A DNA stretch of 64,000 nucleotides from Ctena decussata (GCA_963989385.1 OZ022500.1:76566289-76630288); one strand, 5' to 3'. Positions 44,200 to 57,130 are shown, counted from the first letter of the stretch. Numbers and translations: made by a program. The notes: a model not told the origin generated them from the sequence alone.

Positions 44200-45410
44200 T
44201 GACAATGAATAATTGTATCGTTGGATAGAGAAACGGGCTCATTTATTTTTACTTTTATCTTCCTATGTCTATTTTTTCTGTCTTTTCAGGGTAAATTTGT
44301 GTCACAGTTTTCTCAGGAAGTGTTTAAGCTACAAACCTCAAACATGGCATACGTATGGAGAATGAGTGGATTGTATCATAGGATTGAGACTCAGGCTCAT
44401 AGCTATATTGTCTTATTTTTCTAAATTTTATCAATTTTTCTCTTTCTTTTCTCTATTTTGTATGTTATCATTGAAAATTTGTGACATAGTTTTCTCAAGA
44501 AGTATTAAAACTAAAATCTTGAAACTTGGTATACATAAAGACATTGAGACGCTGTATATTAAAATTGAGAATCGGGCTCATTGCTCTCATTTTTCTTTTT
44601 TTATAATTTTTTCTTTCTTTCCCAAGGCGGTACTTTCGTTGCGGTTGCATTTGTTTTATGTTCGGTGCTGTTTAATTTATTGTGTTAGCATTTTAACCCT
44701 TCTGTAATAAAAACTGAAAATAGGTAAAAATAGTTGTTAAATGTTTTTCGTATAATTTGCTTAGTCTGTTGTAACCCTTCTGTTGGTCTAAATTATTTAG
44801 TTTGGTAAAGATAGCTGAGTTGCTACCTATTTGGGAAAGAGCTGCTGACTCGGCTTATCACTTGTAATTTATTGTTTGTTGGGATGTCTTTGTCAATCTT
44901 TGCCTTTGATGTCGGTGATATGGTTTGGGATCTGATTCAGTCAGTTCCTGAAGTGTAGTTACTCTTTAAATTAACTCAGGGTTAATTTGTGTCAAAGTTT
45001 TCTCAGGAACTGTGCAACCTACAATCCTCAAAAGAGTATGGAGAAGGAGTGATTGTATAGTGGAATTGAGACTCAGGCTCATTGAGTTTATTCTTTTATT
45101 TTTTATTCATTTTTCTTCCTTTTCCTGTTTGGGTATGTACACATTGAAAATAGGGTCAGAGTTTTACCAAAAATGTTTAAAGCTTTATCCTTGAAACTTG
45201 CTATACACATAAACAATGGGTTGTTGTATTGTGGGATTGAGAATCGGGCATATTGCTCATTATCTTCCCTTTATCCGTCTTTCTGTGCTTTCAAGTAATA
45301 TTTTTGTCAGTTTTATCTGGAAGTGTGCACGCTACAAGCTTCAAATATGGCATACATATGGAAAATGATTGATTGTATTGTGGTATTGAGACTATGCTGA
45401 AACCACTGAG
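44200..45410. repeat. Tandem array of ~165 bp units split by an insertion
   Basis: GAGACTCAGGCTCAT / GAGAATCGGGCTCAT recurs at about 44225, 44388, 44570, 45070 and 45238, with CAGTTTTCTCAGGAAGTGT and ATACATATGGAG between. The unit after 44570 is interrupted at 44621-44972 and resumes with CAGGGTTAATTTGTGTC. Confidence 0.75.
44621..44972 (+). mobile_element. Retroposon-like insert, copy 2
   Basis: Starts CCCAAGGCGGTACTTTCG and ends CTCTTTAAATT; over 90% similar to 22601-22951. Its breakpoints are visible because it interrupts the tandem array. Confidence 0.7.
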
Positions 45411-45673
45411 CTACTGGGGTTCTTAGGACTCATATAAGCCAAACAATGTTGAAATCTGCGAATTCATATTAAAGTTCAGCAAAGCTGGTCACGATATGAT
45501 GACCTAATTTCATGCCATGTACTGTTGAGTGGTCAAGTGTTAATGAACCCTCACCGCTCTCGGAGACATAGAAGCCAAATATTTTGAAACCGAATAATTT
45601 CACTAAATAGTTGAAAAAAGGTCATTATGAGTTATATTTTCCTACTTTCTGGTACGAAATTTAGAATCACTAG

Positions 45674-45903
45674 ATGAGCCGCGACACGACAAAACCAACA
45701 ATTTGGTTGTACGCTCAGCGCAGACTCCGATCAGCCTGGGCATCTGCCCAGTCTGATCAGAGTCTTCGCTGCCCGCATGGAGGTAGCTTAGACCCTTAAG
45801 CGCTTAGCGAAGAGTCTGATCAGACTGGACGGTTGCCCAGGCTGATCTGAGTCTGCGCTGGGCGCACAACCACATTGTTGCTTTCGTCGTGTCGCGGTTC
45901 ACT
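45674..45903. repeat. Palindromic MITE family P, copy 5
   Basis: About 230 bp, slightly shorter than the other copies because part of the central AGCTACC hairpin is missing. Confidence 0.92.
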
Positions 45904-46029
45904 GATGTTTTCTATGATGATATCTGATGGCTCTGTGAAACATAGAAGCCAGAATATTTGGATAATGTAACAACAAAATGTGTTTGTGAAAGACTATGCC
46001 CCCACTTACATGCCTGACCCTAACGATGA

Positions 46030-47095
46030 TAGTTGAAAGAACAAAAATACAGGTATGCCATAATTTTTCATGATCTATTCACCAATGACATATCAAGGCT
46101 GCAGCAGTTACTGTTCTTGTGTAATAGATCACCCTACAATGTTTTGTACAAAAAGAAAAGGGGCATAACTCTGTTAATAATGAATGCAACATATCGCCAG
46201 AATGATCAACACATCAAATACTATTAGTATACCAAACACCAGGTCTTTAGGTCAAATGATTTTAATGTTGGAAAAATGCCAAAGAAATAACAAAGGAGAA
46301 TAATTCAGTCAAATATTTTAGGAAATTAGCTCAAACTTAACCAGGTGATCTATAGCTTAGCCCCTAGCGGTGTGCCAAATATGAGCGTCCTAGCTGTAAC
46401 GGTTTTTCCAGGATTAAAGGAACAAACTTTCATTTTTTTTAAAAAAAAAAAAGGATTATAACTCTGTAAGTACATAGCCGGCGGAAAAGAAAAACCATAC
46501 AGGTCTGCTAATCTTTAATGCTCTATCCACCTATGAATTATTAAGGCCCAAGCAGTTACGGTTCTTGAGTAATAGATAATTCCCTAAACGTTTTGTACAA
46601 ACACGAAAAAGAGCGTAACTCAGTAAATAATACATTCATCACAACGTAACTATCATCAAAATAATTGACACATCTTATGCTAGAAGTATAATAAAAGTCA
46701 GGTCTCTAGGTCAAACGGTTCAAAAGCTGGCAAAATTTCAAAGATAAAAAAGGTGAATAATTCAGTCAAATATTTAGATAATTAGCGCAAAAGTTCATCA
46801 GATAATTCACACCTTTGTCCCAAGCTGCATGCCAAATATGGGCATCTTAGCTCCAACGGTTTTTCCATGATTTTGGGAACAAACTTTTATTTTATTTTTC
46901 GAAACAGGGACATAACTCTGTAAGCACGAGGCTGACGGACACGATAATAAATACAGGCCTGCTATTCTTTATTGTCTATCCGTCCATAAAATATCAAGGG
47001 CACAGGAGTTACAGTTCTTTATAAGTAGACCACCACTGAAATGTTACGTTCGGATGGACGACGCACGGAAAGTCAGACCAAAACCAAGATGCCCC
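46030..47095. repeat. Tandem array, three ~452 bp units
   Basis: ACAGGTATGCC, ACAGGTCTGCT and ACAGGCCTGCT at about 46049, 46499 and 46953 mark three diverged units, each with a CTCTGT-AA motif and CAAATATG-GCxTCYTAGCT. The array ends in a C homopolymer at about 47092-47105. Confidence 0.8.
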
Positions 47096-47105
47096 CCCCC
47101 CCCCC

Positions 47106-47411
47106 ACAATATTCCCCCTCAACTTCTTCTAAGTTGAGGACATAAAAAGGCAATGATCTGCAAATCTTGAAAGCCAGACGTGGCCATACACCCAGAAATA
47201 AGTACTGAAGCAGACACATTCAATGATCAAAGAGGTCATGATAATAATGTTTCCTAAAGATGTTTTAAGTGTGATATATAAGGTCCATTTTGGGTTAATC
47301 CTGTAAGTAACTTCCCTCTTTCAAGTAAATCTTTGTATCTGACACATGCTCTGCTTGTAGCACAAAATACTAAGAGACAAACAATCCATATGCAGGTGCC
47401 AATGAATATTG
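47106..47411. other. No gene recognised
   Basis: Short spacer, no motif. Confidence 0.4.
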
Positions 47412-48056
47412 CTATAGGTCGTTTGCGAAAAGGTGGAGGGCGAAAAATCGATAGAATTTCTTTAATACTGAATAGATTTTCATGAAACTTTGATTACCAT
47501 AATCTGTTACCGATACGAACTCTACCGATACGCTAGGAAATGTAGAATTTTTTGACCTTTGAATAAAAAGTTTCCCTATTAAACATTACCATTTTTCTTC
47601 TCAGTTTTATGCCATCCTTACACAGGAGGTAACCATTCAACAGCCATTGTTGTTCTATAATTAGTATACTAGTACCATTACTCATTCACAAATTACCATG
47701 TGGTGTGAAATGTGTTCACTCACTATTGGGTAAACAAGAGGCTTTAAAGATAATGGGCCAATCATTTGAAAAGGATTTTCTTATGTGTTTCTCCTATATA
47801 TAAGTAAATGTCCATATAAGGGATATAGTCTGTACAACACTGGCTGTTCCAAAAACTGCACCAACCAAGCGTAAAACGTCAAAGATTTGACATTTTTTTT
47901 TATCTAACTGTCCAAAAAATCCGAGTTTCCTTGCATGAGTTCGTATGAGAATAGACTAAGGTCTGCAAAGTTTCATGAAAATTTATTCAGTAGTAAAGAA
48001 ATTAAATCGATTTTTTCATTTTTCATTCATTTTTCCATTTTTCGCAAACGACCTAT
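47412..48056. mobile_element. ~645 bp element with long TIRs
   Basis: The left end CTATAGGTCGTTTGCGAAAA matches the inverse of the right end TTTTTCGCAAACGACCTATA. Pairing extends, with indels, for about 150 bp per arm (AATTTCTTTAATACTGAATA and its inverse). The interior has no transposase motif. Confidence 0.8.
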
Positions 48057-48262
48057 ACAGAAAAAACTGACAGCTAGTTTTAATCATGGGATAACTAAAG
48101 TCGTCCGCCATAAAGGCCTAGAAACAAGCTTTCAATTATCAATATCGAGACAGCTATTTAAGTATGAGGCAGATGAAATGTACTCAGTAGTTTCTTTAAT
48201 CTCACGTTTATATTAATAGATAAAGTCGAGACACTTCGAAATCATTGAACTATTGAAAGTCA

Positions 48263-48485
48263 GGGGCCGTATTCATAAAGCGACTTAAGTGGTTGTTGTG
48301 CTGTTGCTAAGGCTGAATTTATTTGAAGGAGATTCCCTACAACTATGAAATTTGCTGTGGAGGAACAGTCTTTTTCAGACTGCTCCTCCAGAGCAAACTT
48401 CGTAGTTGTAGGGAATCTCCTTCATAGAAATTTGGCCTTAGCAACAGCATAGCAACGGCTTAAGTCGTTTTATGAATACGACCCC
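48263..48485. mobile_element. Palindromic MITE family B, copy 2
   Basis: Same 220 bp palindrome as 25100-25319, with GGGGCCGTATTCATAAAG and its inverse at the ends. Confidence 0.9.
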
Positions 48486-48569
48486 AGAACATCATCTACG
48501 TACCTGCAAATGAAGTTGATTATTTCTGTAAAGCGCTTTACCTTTTTAAGAGCCCTTGAATAAAGTACG

Positions 48570-48645
48570 CACGGTGCCCGACAAGAAGTTGGCTAGTGAG
48601 GGGCAATATTTAGTACCCATTGGAATTCCAAAAGCTGTTTTATCA
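48570..48645 (-). pseudogene. Reverse transcriptase fragment
   Basis: A minus-strand stretch reads KTAFGIPMGTKYCPSLANFL, resembling the RT motif GIPMGTNxAPLLADLFL. It may belong to the same class as the relic at 41-660. Only about 25 codons are recognisable. Confidence 0.5.
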
Positions 48646-48992
48646 GATGACGTCGCATCTGAGAGTGTTATAAAACCATGCATTAAAATCGATAATCCAC
48701 CAGTGGATTAAATATGCAAATAACGTCGTAGCTTTATGCGTCGACGTCCATAAAATCGTCGCTTTTTCTAATGGGGAAATCATGACGTTTCATTTCAAAA
48801 GCTAATAAAATGCGCTTTTAGTGTCATATGATAAATAGAATCTTGCATTCGTGCTCCTGTATTATTGAATTTATTAAACTCGTTGGGGAAAAACGATAAG
48901 ATGCTCGACATAGCCTCGCATCTTATCTTTTTCCCCAACTCATTTAATAAATTCAATAATACATGAGTACTCATGTAAGATTCTCTATTTAT
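48640..48992 (+). repeat. ACGTC/stem-loop repeat A, copy 2
   Basis: Matches 24693-25045 along its length, including the ACGTC cluster, the TTTATTAAACTCG stem and the inner AAGATGC...GCATCTT stem. Confidence 0.8.
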
Positions 48993-49588
48993 TTGTGGTT
49001 TGAATGCTTTATCACATATTCGTTTCATTTCATATAACATGGTCAACTTTTCTGCATATCTCAGAACCATAATTTACCACCCTCGTGTATAGTGGCACAA
49101 CACAGTGATGTTGTCAAGTCACATCTTTCCTCTTCAAACTGTTGAGGATTCTTATAATGAGATTTTCTTGAGTCTCCCGGAGAACATCATTTTGGAGAAC
49201 TGGACGAAAAAAAGATTCTTCGTAGAGATACTGGGTTGAAATTTAAATCTTTTACTATTTATTTTATTTAGACAATGTTTCAGGAGAATTTCACTTTTAG
49301 TTGAAACAGCCAATCTACCAAGTGGTCTTCTGTAACAAACAAATAAAATACATTCAGACATACAAACATTTACAAATATGTACAAATGGTATAAGCAGTA
49401 ATATGATATAATGTATCCTTCGGATGCCAATAAAATGTGCAACATGTAAAATCCGTACTACAACTTATATAAAACGTAGGATGGATAATCTGTAAAACGT
49501 TAAAAACTTAGATGAGAATTAGCGTACATAATTACGTGCTGCCTCGTCTGATCTCGTATCATATAAGATAATATGATCAATATATACA
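48993..49588. other. No gene recognised
   Basis: Short ORFs without motif. Confidence 0.4.
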
Positions 49589-50411
49589 CTTAGAGGCAAA
49601 AGAAAGTATACAGATAACACAGTCTTGATTTTCCTGCAGATGTTTACATATCTGCAATAATATCTTGGCACTGTCTAAGTCAACATTGTCGCTGGAGTAG
49701 CTCCCCTTAAAACATATTACTTAAGACAATAGAGATTAATCTTATGTATTCCCATGTACATTACATCGAGAAAGGGATGAAAGGTTTGTAAAGATATGTC
49801 ACACTCTCATATGGAAAATGGAACGTTTCAAATTTTCGTACCAAGAAACTATGTTTTTGGCGTCTTAAGGTAATCTGCATTGAACATGCATTGAGTTCTT
49901 ATGGGAAGTTTATTTGCAAGTTTCTTTCAAATAAACAAGTGTATGAGGTTCGTTTAAAGTGTGCACAAAGGCAAAAAGTAAAACAACAATTTTTCGAAGA
50001 TTTCAACTGGAAACTTCTAACACCAGGTAAGAAAGAGAAGGATTTGATTCCCTATAATTTTAAATCAAAGGGAGATAATTTGAGGTATGAAGGATCTCAA
50101 ACTATAGTTGAAGCCGTTTGATGGGAGTTTCAGATTAAATGAGGATTGGTATTACTCACAGACAATAGCACTAGATATTCGAGAAGTGCAGAATGTCGTT
50201 TGCCATGTGCATTGCGAGTTTTGATTGGAAGAACAAAATTTGTATTAAGGACCATAACTCCATTATCAATGACTGCAAAACAATTCGTATTTGTGTTTTT
50301 CAGAGCTAGATGTTTGTCAAAATGGCCTTATCAATATTTCCACGCAGCCATTTACACGAGACCCGGTATTCAAAATAAAAAACTGTATACTTTCTATTGC
50401 CTCTGAGTATA
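49589..50411. mobile_element. Tc1/mariner-like element remnant with TIRs
   Basis: AGAGGCAAAAGAAAGTATACAG near 49601 is matched in inverse by CTGTATACTTTCTATTGCCTCT near 50383-50404. Both are flanked by TATA-rich sequence, as in Tc1 insertions. Internal ORFs (49891-50121, 50146-50406) are not recognisable. Confidence 0.65.
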
Positions 50412-50799
50412 TACGAGTATTCTAATAGCCGACAGTTTATAGTATCTGGAAAAGGTATGTCATATTTGTGCAATTTCAAAAGATAAAACCGATCTTACGT
50501 TTTAAAGGTATACTCCCTCTTTTTTCATTTCGAAATAATCACAAAATTATGAAACTGGTTCGTTGTATGCAGCATTATCAAAATTTGTTCAAAAAAATTT
50601 CAGCGAAAATATCTTTGTTACGGAGGCAGAGACGATATATCAATGCATACCCTTCTCGAGTATACACGAATATTTTGTCATCATAAGTTGATTGACTCTC
50701 ACAGGCCTGTCTGGAAGCATGTTTTGATTTTCATGATTGGTGGAGAAATAACTTAACAATAGCATTAACCCCTTATCTGTGCACGTGAGTTAGGCTGCA

Positions 50800-51680
50800 T
50801 TAGGTTTTGGTGCAGATAAGCTTAGAACTCTGGTTTCCATGGCAACAGATAGCCCCCATAGGGTTATAATGGGGAAAATGGCGTCATCACGTTTTCTCGA
50901 CTGTTTTTGATTAGATCCTTATCATACTTGCAGGTAATGATGACATACATAAGAGTTTGGAGTTCGAAATTTGGCCGGATCGAGCACAGACTACGGAGTT
51001 AGCTGCCATTGAGCGTTTGAAAAAAATCCCATAGTGTTATAATGGAGAAAACAAAGTCATCACATTTTCTCTGCTATTTTTCATCGGATCGTTTTCATAC
51101 TTGCAGGTAATAAGGGTATGCATAAAAGCTTGGACTAGTGTGAATTTCGGCTAGATCCCACCATTGACTATGGAGTTACCTGCCTTTGAGCGTCAAAAAA
51201 AATCAATGTCACCACTTTAGCTTGGTTTATACTGATCCGATCCTTTTCAAACTTGCAGGTAATGAGGAAATGCATAATATCTTAAACAAGTTCAAATTTT
51301 GGCCAGATCAGGCTAACCACTACGAAGTTAGCTGCCCTTGAGCATCGAAAAAAATCCCATTGACTTATAATGGTGAAAACAACTTCATAAATATCTCAGA
51401 GACCAGTGGGCCGATCACAATCAAATTTTATCTGAAGCATCATTGGGGTAGGGGAAAGGCTGCATTAGGTTTTGGTGCAGATCAGCTCAGAACTCTGGTT
51501 TCCATGGCAACAGATAGCCAATATATTAAATGAGGGCATACATAATGTTTTGGATGAGTTTAATTTTCAGCCTTCATCCTGATTGGACCACTTACTGTGG
51601 ATTTAGCTGCCCTTGAGCATCTTAAATATCCCTATAGGTTTACAATGTCTCTCAGGTGAGCATTGTTGCCCTTTGGGCTA
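50800..51680. repeat. Tandem array of ~150-165 bp units
   Basis: TTGCAGGTAATGA-type motifs at 50938, 51101 and 51253, each followed by CATA, a GGCC/GGCTAGATC segment and GAGTTAGCTGCC-TTGAGC. A CTGCATTAGGTTTTGGTGCAG block occurs at both edges (about 50792 and 51451). Confidence 0.8.
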
Positions 51681-53778
51681 CTTGTATGAATGTGCCACCC
51701 TACTATCTAACATTCCAAACAGCTTGCCTAAAACGTGATTCTGCACTTTCACGTAAACACGTGTCATTGAAATGTGTAAATTAGTTTTAGAAGCTATAAA
51801 TACCTTTAATCAACGTAACACAATCGCAGATTGTTTTCATCCGATAGAGAACAATTGTCTGTGTTTTTATTCAGCAATACTTCCCTCGATCACCGCTTTC
51901 TTCAGAATATATTGGCGAAAAATTAAGTTTCCATGTTTGTTTATGTTTTGCAGAGTAAAATCGGAAAGGCCTAACAACTCATCTTGAAAAAGATGCGACA
52001 TGAAATATAGTTACCCACCTTATTTCATTATTTATAACACAGACTGTTTTGCTTGAAAACACGGAATAGTCCTTCGTTAAGCGCTATAATAATTAACTAT
52101 TTTTCATATCTTTTTAATCATCGGAATTCGATTATGTATTGTTTCTCGAAGAGTTACTCAAGATAGCAAGATTAGTCTCTCGTGCAGCATTCTAAAAACC
52201 GAGAATGCAAATGAAAAGCCGGGACCCGATTCCGGTACCACAGTTGCATCAGTAAATTTAAGCGGAAAATCACCCAGTGTTATGACATAATGATCATACA
52301 GTTTTTTCCTAAATATAATTTCAGAAATTTCAAACCTATTTAGATACTGTTTTGGGAATTTATGCTCAATTTGGGGAACTGAACATGTTTCTACTAGAGC
52401 ACACTTTTTTCATCATTGATATTGTCTCATTTTTTTCTTTGACACGGAGACAGGATTCAAAGACCGGGACAATGAATAAGATAGACTTAGGCTGTTAATT
52501 AATGCAAACCATATTGTTGTGAGGTTGGTACCGGGAAATTGGTTCCGGATTTTGGTATCTGGTTCGGGGTTTTACCAACCCCGCGAAATGCGCAAGATTA
52601 AATTGTTAAGCGGTTCGTGTGTTCTTGTGAGAATCAAAACAATGCAGAAACTTATCCACGATGTCAACATCTGTGCATTGATCGTCCATATCATGCACAT
52701 GTTTGCATTTAGAATAGTACTTGCTTTTAACTGATACAGTCATGCAGTGTACAATACTTGCTTTGGTGAGAAAGGATACTGAAAGTTTTTGTTTACAATT
52801 TTAATGAATGAAAAAATGGCGACCTGACTGACTTCATGATACACGAGGCCAACATTGAATGGGGTTTCTCAAAAAGTAGACAGTTAAAGGCTTTACAACT
52901 CTGGGAGATTGTAGTTCATGCTTGACACTTTTAACATGCCGAAATAGTTTTATGCCATTATCTCTGGTTTATGAGTTCTAATGGAAGTCCTGGCCACCTT
53001 GTATTTTTCCTTTATTTTCTCATTTTAAATGTTATATTTAATGTCCCTCTGAATATATCTTGCTAACACACAGAAATTACATTTGGGATAGGCAAAACTT
53101 CATATTTCACAAGTATAAGTAAAAAAAAATTCAAAGTCTGTTTTCAGATCATTCCCCACCCACTTGGTGGTGTGATGAACCCTTAACCAGTTTTGTTACC
53201 AGTATAACTTCACAGATACATTGGATTTGTTTGACATCAAAATCTGCACTCTTCTAAAACCACTGGTTTAAAATTTGTAACAAATTAGTGAAGTGACAAA
53301 ATGTGTCTGTTGACAGTAAGATATCAGATGAGCTACAGGACCATTGGTCCTCTTGTTTTAAATTCTATTTTCAGTGACAATTACAAATCATAAATTTGTC
53401 AGATAAACGTACTTTTAATAGCAATCATTATTATGCCTAGGGTATAATCTTTGTGAGAATTTTAAAAGTTAATAGACATATTGAGGGCGTAAATCTTTAA
53501 GACAACGATTTGTAATTGTTTTTGACCGGCAGACATCTTCGAATTGTTGGAATTTATTCGTTCTCTCAATGGAAGTCGCTGTTATTTATGTTGCCGTCTC
53601 CGTCTGCAATAGTTTACATTTCTTCGGCCACTTCAACAATTATCACGACGCCTGTAAACTTTCATACAATAAAAGAAGTACTAAATACATCGCAAACGAC
53701 TGCGTGATACCTCGCCACTGCAAACGTATTTCACTCATCCAGTTACTTCTGAGTGACTTTTATACATGAATGTGTGCC
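51681..53778. other. No gene recognised
   Basis: Several short ORFs (51772-51987, 52519-52734, 53516-53707) without motif or splice support. Confidence 0.35.
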
Positions 53779-54535
53779 GGGGGGGGGGGGGGGGTTGAGG
53801 GGATTGGGGGGGGAGGCCATGGTTAAATAATTCCCTTTGGAGCCTATTTTGATCCGTGTCTGCAAGAAGCTTTTATTACTTTTATTGTTATGTGTAAGGT
53901 TCAGAAAACTCTGTTTAAATTATGATTTTATAAAGATTTTATCATAATTTTATGCATGTATATAGGTGGGACAGGGGTAAATAACTCTCGTGGGGGAAAG
54001 CTCTGAACATCACAGATGGCTTTTATTGCTCTGATCACTTGCTACATAAGTTTCAGGAAAACTGCTTTCAAATCTGATTTTATATAGATTTTTTCTGATT
54101 TTTTTATACATGTATAGGGCAGGGGCAGATAACCGCTGATGATAAATATTACATAATTACATGAAACTTTTGTTACTGTGATCATTTCTGTGAGGTTTGA
54201 GGATAAATATTACATAATTACATGAAGCCTTTGTTACTGTGATAATCTCTGTGAAGGTTCATCATGATATTCAAAAAAGTAAAGGAGCTAGAAGACAGAA
54301 CACATTTTTATATTGACAAGTGCCATAACTCTGTCATAAATAGTCGAAATGTACTAATATTAACAATCCCAAGCGAGACATTTTTGATACTAATGCACAT
54401 GCAAGATTTGAGTGAAATCAGTTAATTAATACTCAAGTTATCGAACGGAAACGAAGTGCAGACGGACGGACGAACGAACGGACGGACGGACGGCCAACGT
54501 GAAAACTTATGTGTGGCGGGGTATTAAAATAGCGT
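53779..54535. repeat. G tract and degenerate tandem repeats
   Basis: G homopolymer at about 53779-53812. Repeats of an AAGCTTTTATTAC / TTTTATTGCTCTGATCA unit follow, then a 66 bp direct duplication starting GATAAATATTACATAATTAC (54140 and 54206) and a GGAC/GAAC microsatellite at 54460-54495. Confidence 0.65.
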
Positions 54536-55293
54536 AAAATTCTAAGTATTGGGACAGATAGATCTGGGTAAACAGTGAATACCCAGATCAGACTACTCCT
54601 AGAGGAGCGGTTTCATCAGGATTAACACTGTTTGCAATTCCATCTGCATTTTCAGACGCCTTACTTGTAAAACAAACTATCCCAGTTTTAGGACAACTAT
54701 AGATATTATTTTAGGTTTCCTAAGATTTAGACTTTTACGGTACTGAGGAAAAGCCACAGTCATAGAGAGTACCCCATCATTGACATCAAAAGAAAACAAA
54801 ATACATAACAAAAACAAATATCAGCGTATAACAAAAACTAAGAAGGGGTTTTCCCTCTCCATAACGCACCCAAAATATGCGAATCAGTCGTGTGAAATCG
54901 ATAGAAAGTTTTCTCTTACAAAACAGTCCCAAAATTCGAGATCCGTCTTGTAAGACGGATCCTGATTTTTGGTATTGTTTTCCAATGGCAAGACAGATTT
55001 TTGGTATTGTTTTCCAAGGACAAGACATCTCCATCTTATAACCGTATAACGAAAACACACATTTGCAGCAACAAAACAACAGCAAGAATACCGCCGTAAA
55101 CATTAAAAAAAAACGGAACTCCTCAAACAATTCAATTAATTGTGTTAAAATGGAATAGTTTGGTTTTACAATTCCGTGATGCGTTCAAAAGATCCAGATG
55201 GAACAAAAAAAACAGCGTAGACCTCGAATTAGCAGCCTGATCTGGGTCTGTACTGTTAGCTCAGACCTATCTGTCCCATAACTTAGAATTTTG
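54536..55293. mobile_element. ~757 bp element with ~60 bp TIRs
   Basis: AAAATTCTAAGTATTGGGACAG at the left pairs with the inverse of CTGTCCCATAACTTAGAATTTT at the right; pairing continues through ACCCAGATCAG. The 114-codon ORF inside (54786-55130, minus) is low-complexity and probably not coding. Confidence 0.75.
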
Positions 55294-56079
55294 AGGTAGT
55301 ATCTATACACCAACTTAATCTAGCTACAACCTCGCCTTTTCAGCCCTTTTGACAGAAAGGTCTAACATATTTGACGCAATTCTACATGTTGCATTATGAT
55401 CAACTTCTATGTAGGTGCCCATTTTGGTTTCTGTTTTGTGTTCATGTTGCTTGTTTGTAATAACCAAAATTGATCAACTGATCTTTTACGCCTGTTCATT
55501 TTGATTTCTGGTGTCATCCTATTTGCACTTTCACTGTCATTGTTTTATATTCTTGTATTGATCTTTGCAGCTGATTTGAAGTCTTTGATTTTGGTTTCCT
55601 TTTCTGAAATAGAATGTTTACATGAAACATTCTATAAAAGTTGTACTGATGTAACATGTAGATACAAGTTAAAGGTAATGACTGATCGAAAAAGAAAACA
55701 AACTTTTACTTTTACTGAGCACAATGAAACAAAAAGCAACGTTTTCTGCACATACAAAATATTCGCGTGACAAGCAGTTTTGGTATTTTTGAAATGATTA
55801 AAAAAAGGCAATTCCACTTTGTCAGACGTTGATACGGGTCACAATAATCAAGATGACGGAAATCCGAAAAAGACACAATAGTTAATATTTGTTTTACAAT
55901 TCCGTTTTGGCATTTCCGATATGCATTCAAGTACCCTATTAATGACACATTAACAGAGCTGGTATAAAGGTTTGGATTAAAATTATTTTCTAATTTCAAG
56001 TTACTTGCTATAAAACTTTCAATTTGAATTACATCCATCAAATTGGAGTTCATTGTACTAACGCGTAATGTCACTTACA
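55294..56079. other. No gene recognised
   Basis: Short ORFs only. The frame at 55501-55770 lacks an ATG at its listed start, and its CRY motif is not in the context of the peptide family. Confidence 0.4.
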
Positions 56080-56322
56080 AATGAGCCGCGACGCGAGAAA
56101 ACCAACAATGTGGTTGTGCGCCCAGCGCAGACTCAGATCAGCCTGGGCATCCACCCAGTCTGATCACAGTCTTCGCTTTGCGCTTAAAGGGTAGCTAAGG
56201 GTCTAAGCTACCTCCATGCGGACAGCGAAGACTCTGATCAGACTGGGCGGATGCCCAGGCTGATCTGAGTCTGCGCTGGGCGCACAACCACTTTGTTGGT
56301 TTTCTCGTGTCGCGGCTCAAAT
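56080..56322. repeat. Palindromic MITE family P, copy 6
   Basis: Full-length copy with TGAGCCGCGACGCGAG ends. Confidence 0.93.
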
Positions 56323-56384
56323 AAATTCTGAGGGAAGGCTTGACCTAGGCAAGCAAAGAAAGCAATGCAGGAGATGATTATATA

Positions 56385-57130
56385 AGTTTTTAGCTTACCC
56401 GAGCCAGCGGCTCCGGGGAAGCTTATAGGATGGTAAGGCTCCGTCGTACGTTGTCGTCGTCGTCCGTCGTCCGTCCACAATTTCAAACGACTTTTCCTCT
56501 GAAACTGCTGGGTGGATTGTAACCGAAATTCAGATGTAGCCTCCAGGGTTCATGGGGTCGAAAAGTTGTTCAAATGGTCCTGGTCACATGACCAACATGG
56601 CCACCTCGGCCATATATGGTAAAAACCTTTAAAATCGTCTTATCCAGAACCAATAAGTCGATGGCCTTGAAACTCGGTATTTAGCATCAAGTACAAGAGT
56701 ACTACCAAGATTCTTCAAATTATGACCTTGGGTTGACCTTGAACTCTTTAATGGTAAGGTCAAATTTGCTTTCTGTAGCTTTTATATGGGAAATTGCAAG
56801 AACATAAGATTTCTTGGAAACTGTTGAAATTTTGACCTGAAAATTGGTAAATACAGTCATCTTAATGAGTACATGAAAATTTATGCGTACGAGAGGTTAA
56901 AATCATTCTTTGACCCTGGTCTCTCATATTGTATCAATTTCACACATCTCACCAAAAGCCACCGGGCCAATTGTAACCAAATGTCATGTAGAGCCTCTAT
57001 GGGGCGGGGAAACGAAAATTTGATCAAACGGTGCTAGTCACATAACCAAGCCAGCATGGCCGCCACGCCCATATATGATAAAAACCTTTAAAAATCTTCT
57101 TCTCCAGAACCAAATAGCCGAGTTCTACAT
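56385..57130. repeat. Dispersed repeat with AGCTTACCCGAGCC hairpin start
   Basis: Opens with a short hairpin (AGCTTACCCGAGCC / GGCTCCGGGGAAGCT) and a GTC/CGT-rich microsatellite (56445-56480). Two diverged units follow, sharing CATGGCCxCC-CGxCCATATATGxTAAAAACC (about 56595 and 57055). Confidence 0.6.

Noticed and set aside
54786..55130. 114-codon ORF with hydrophobic segments
   Set aside because: Lies within a TIR element, Phe/Val-rich from AT composition, with no recognisable domain or paralog.
55501..55770. Hydrophobic N-terminus and CRYKLK motif suggesting a fourth peptide paralog
   Set aside because: The listed start is TTG rather than ATG, no acceptor/AAGATACC context precedes it, and the GXC-X6-C core and CxC end are absent.
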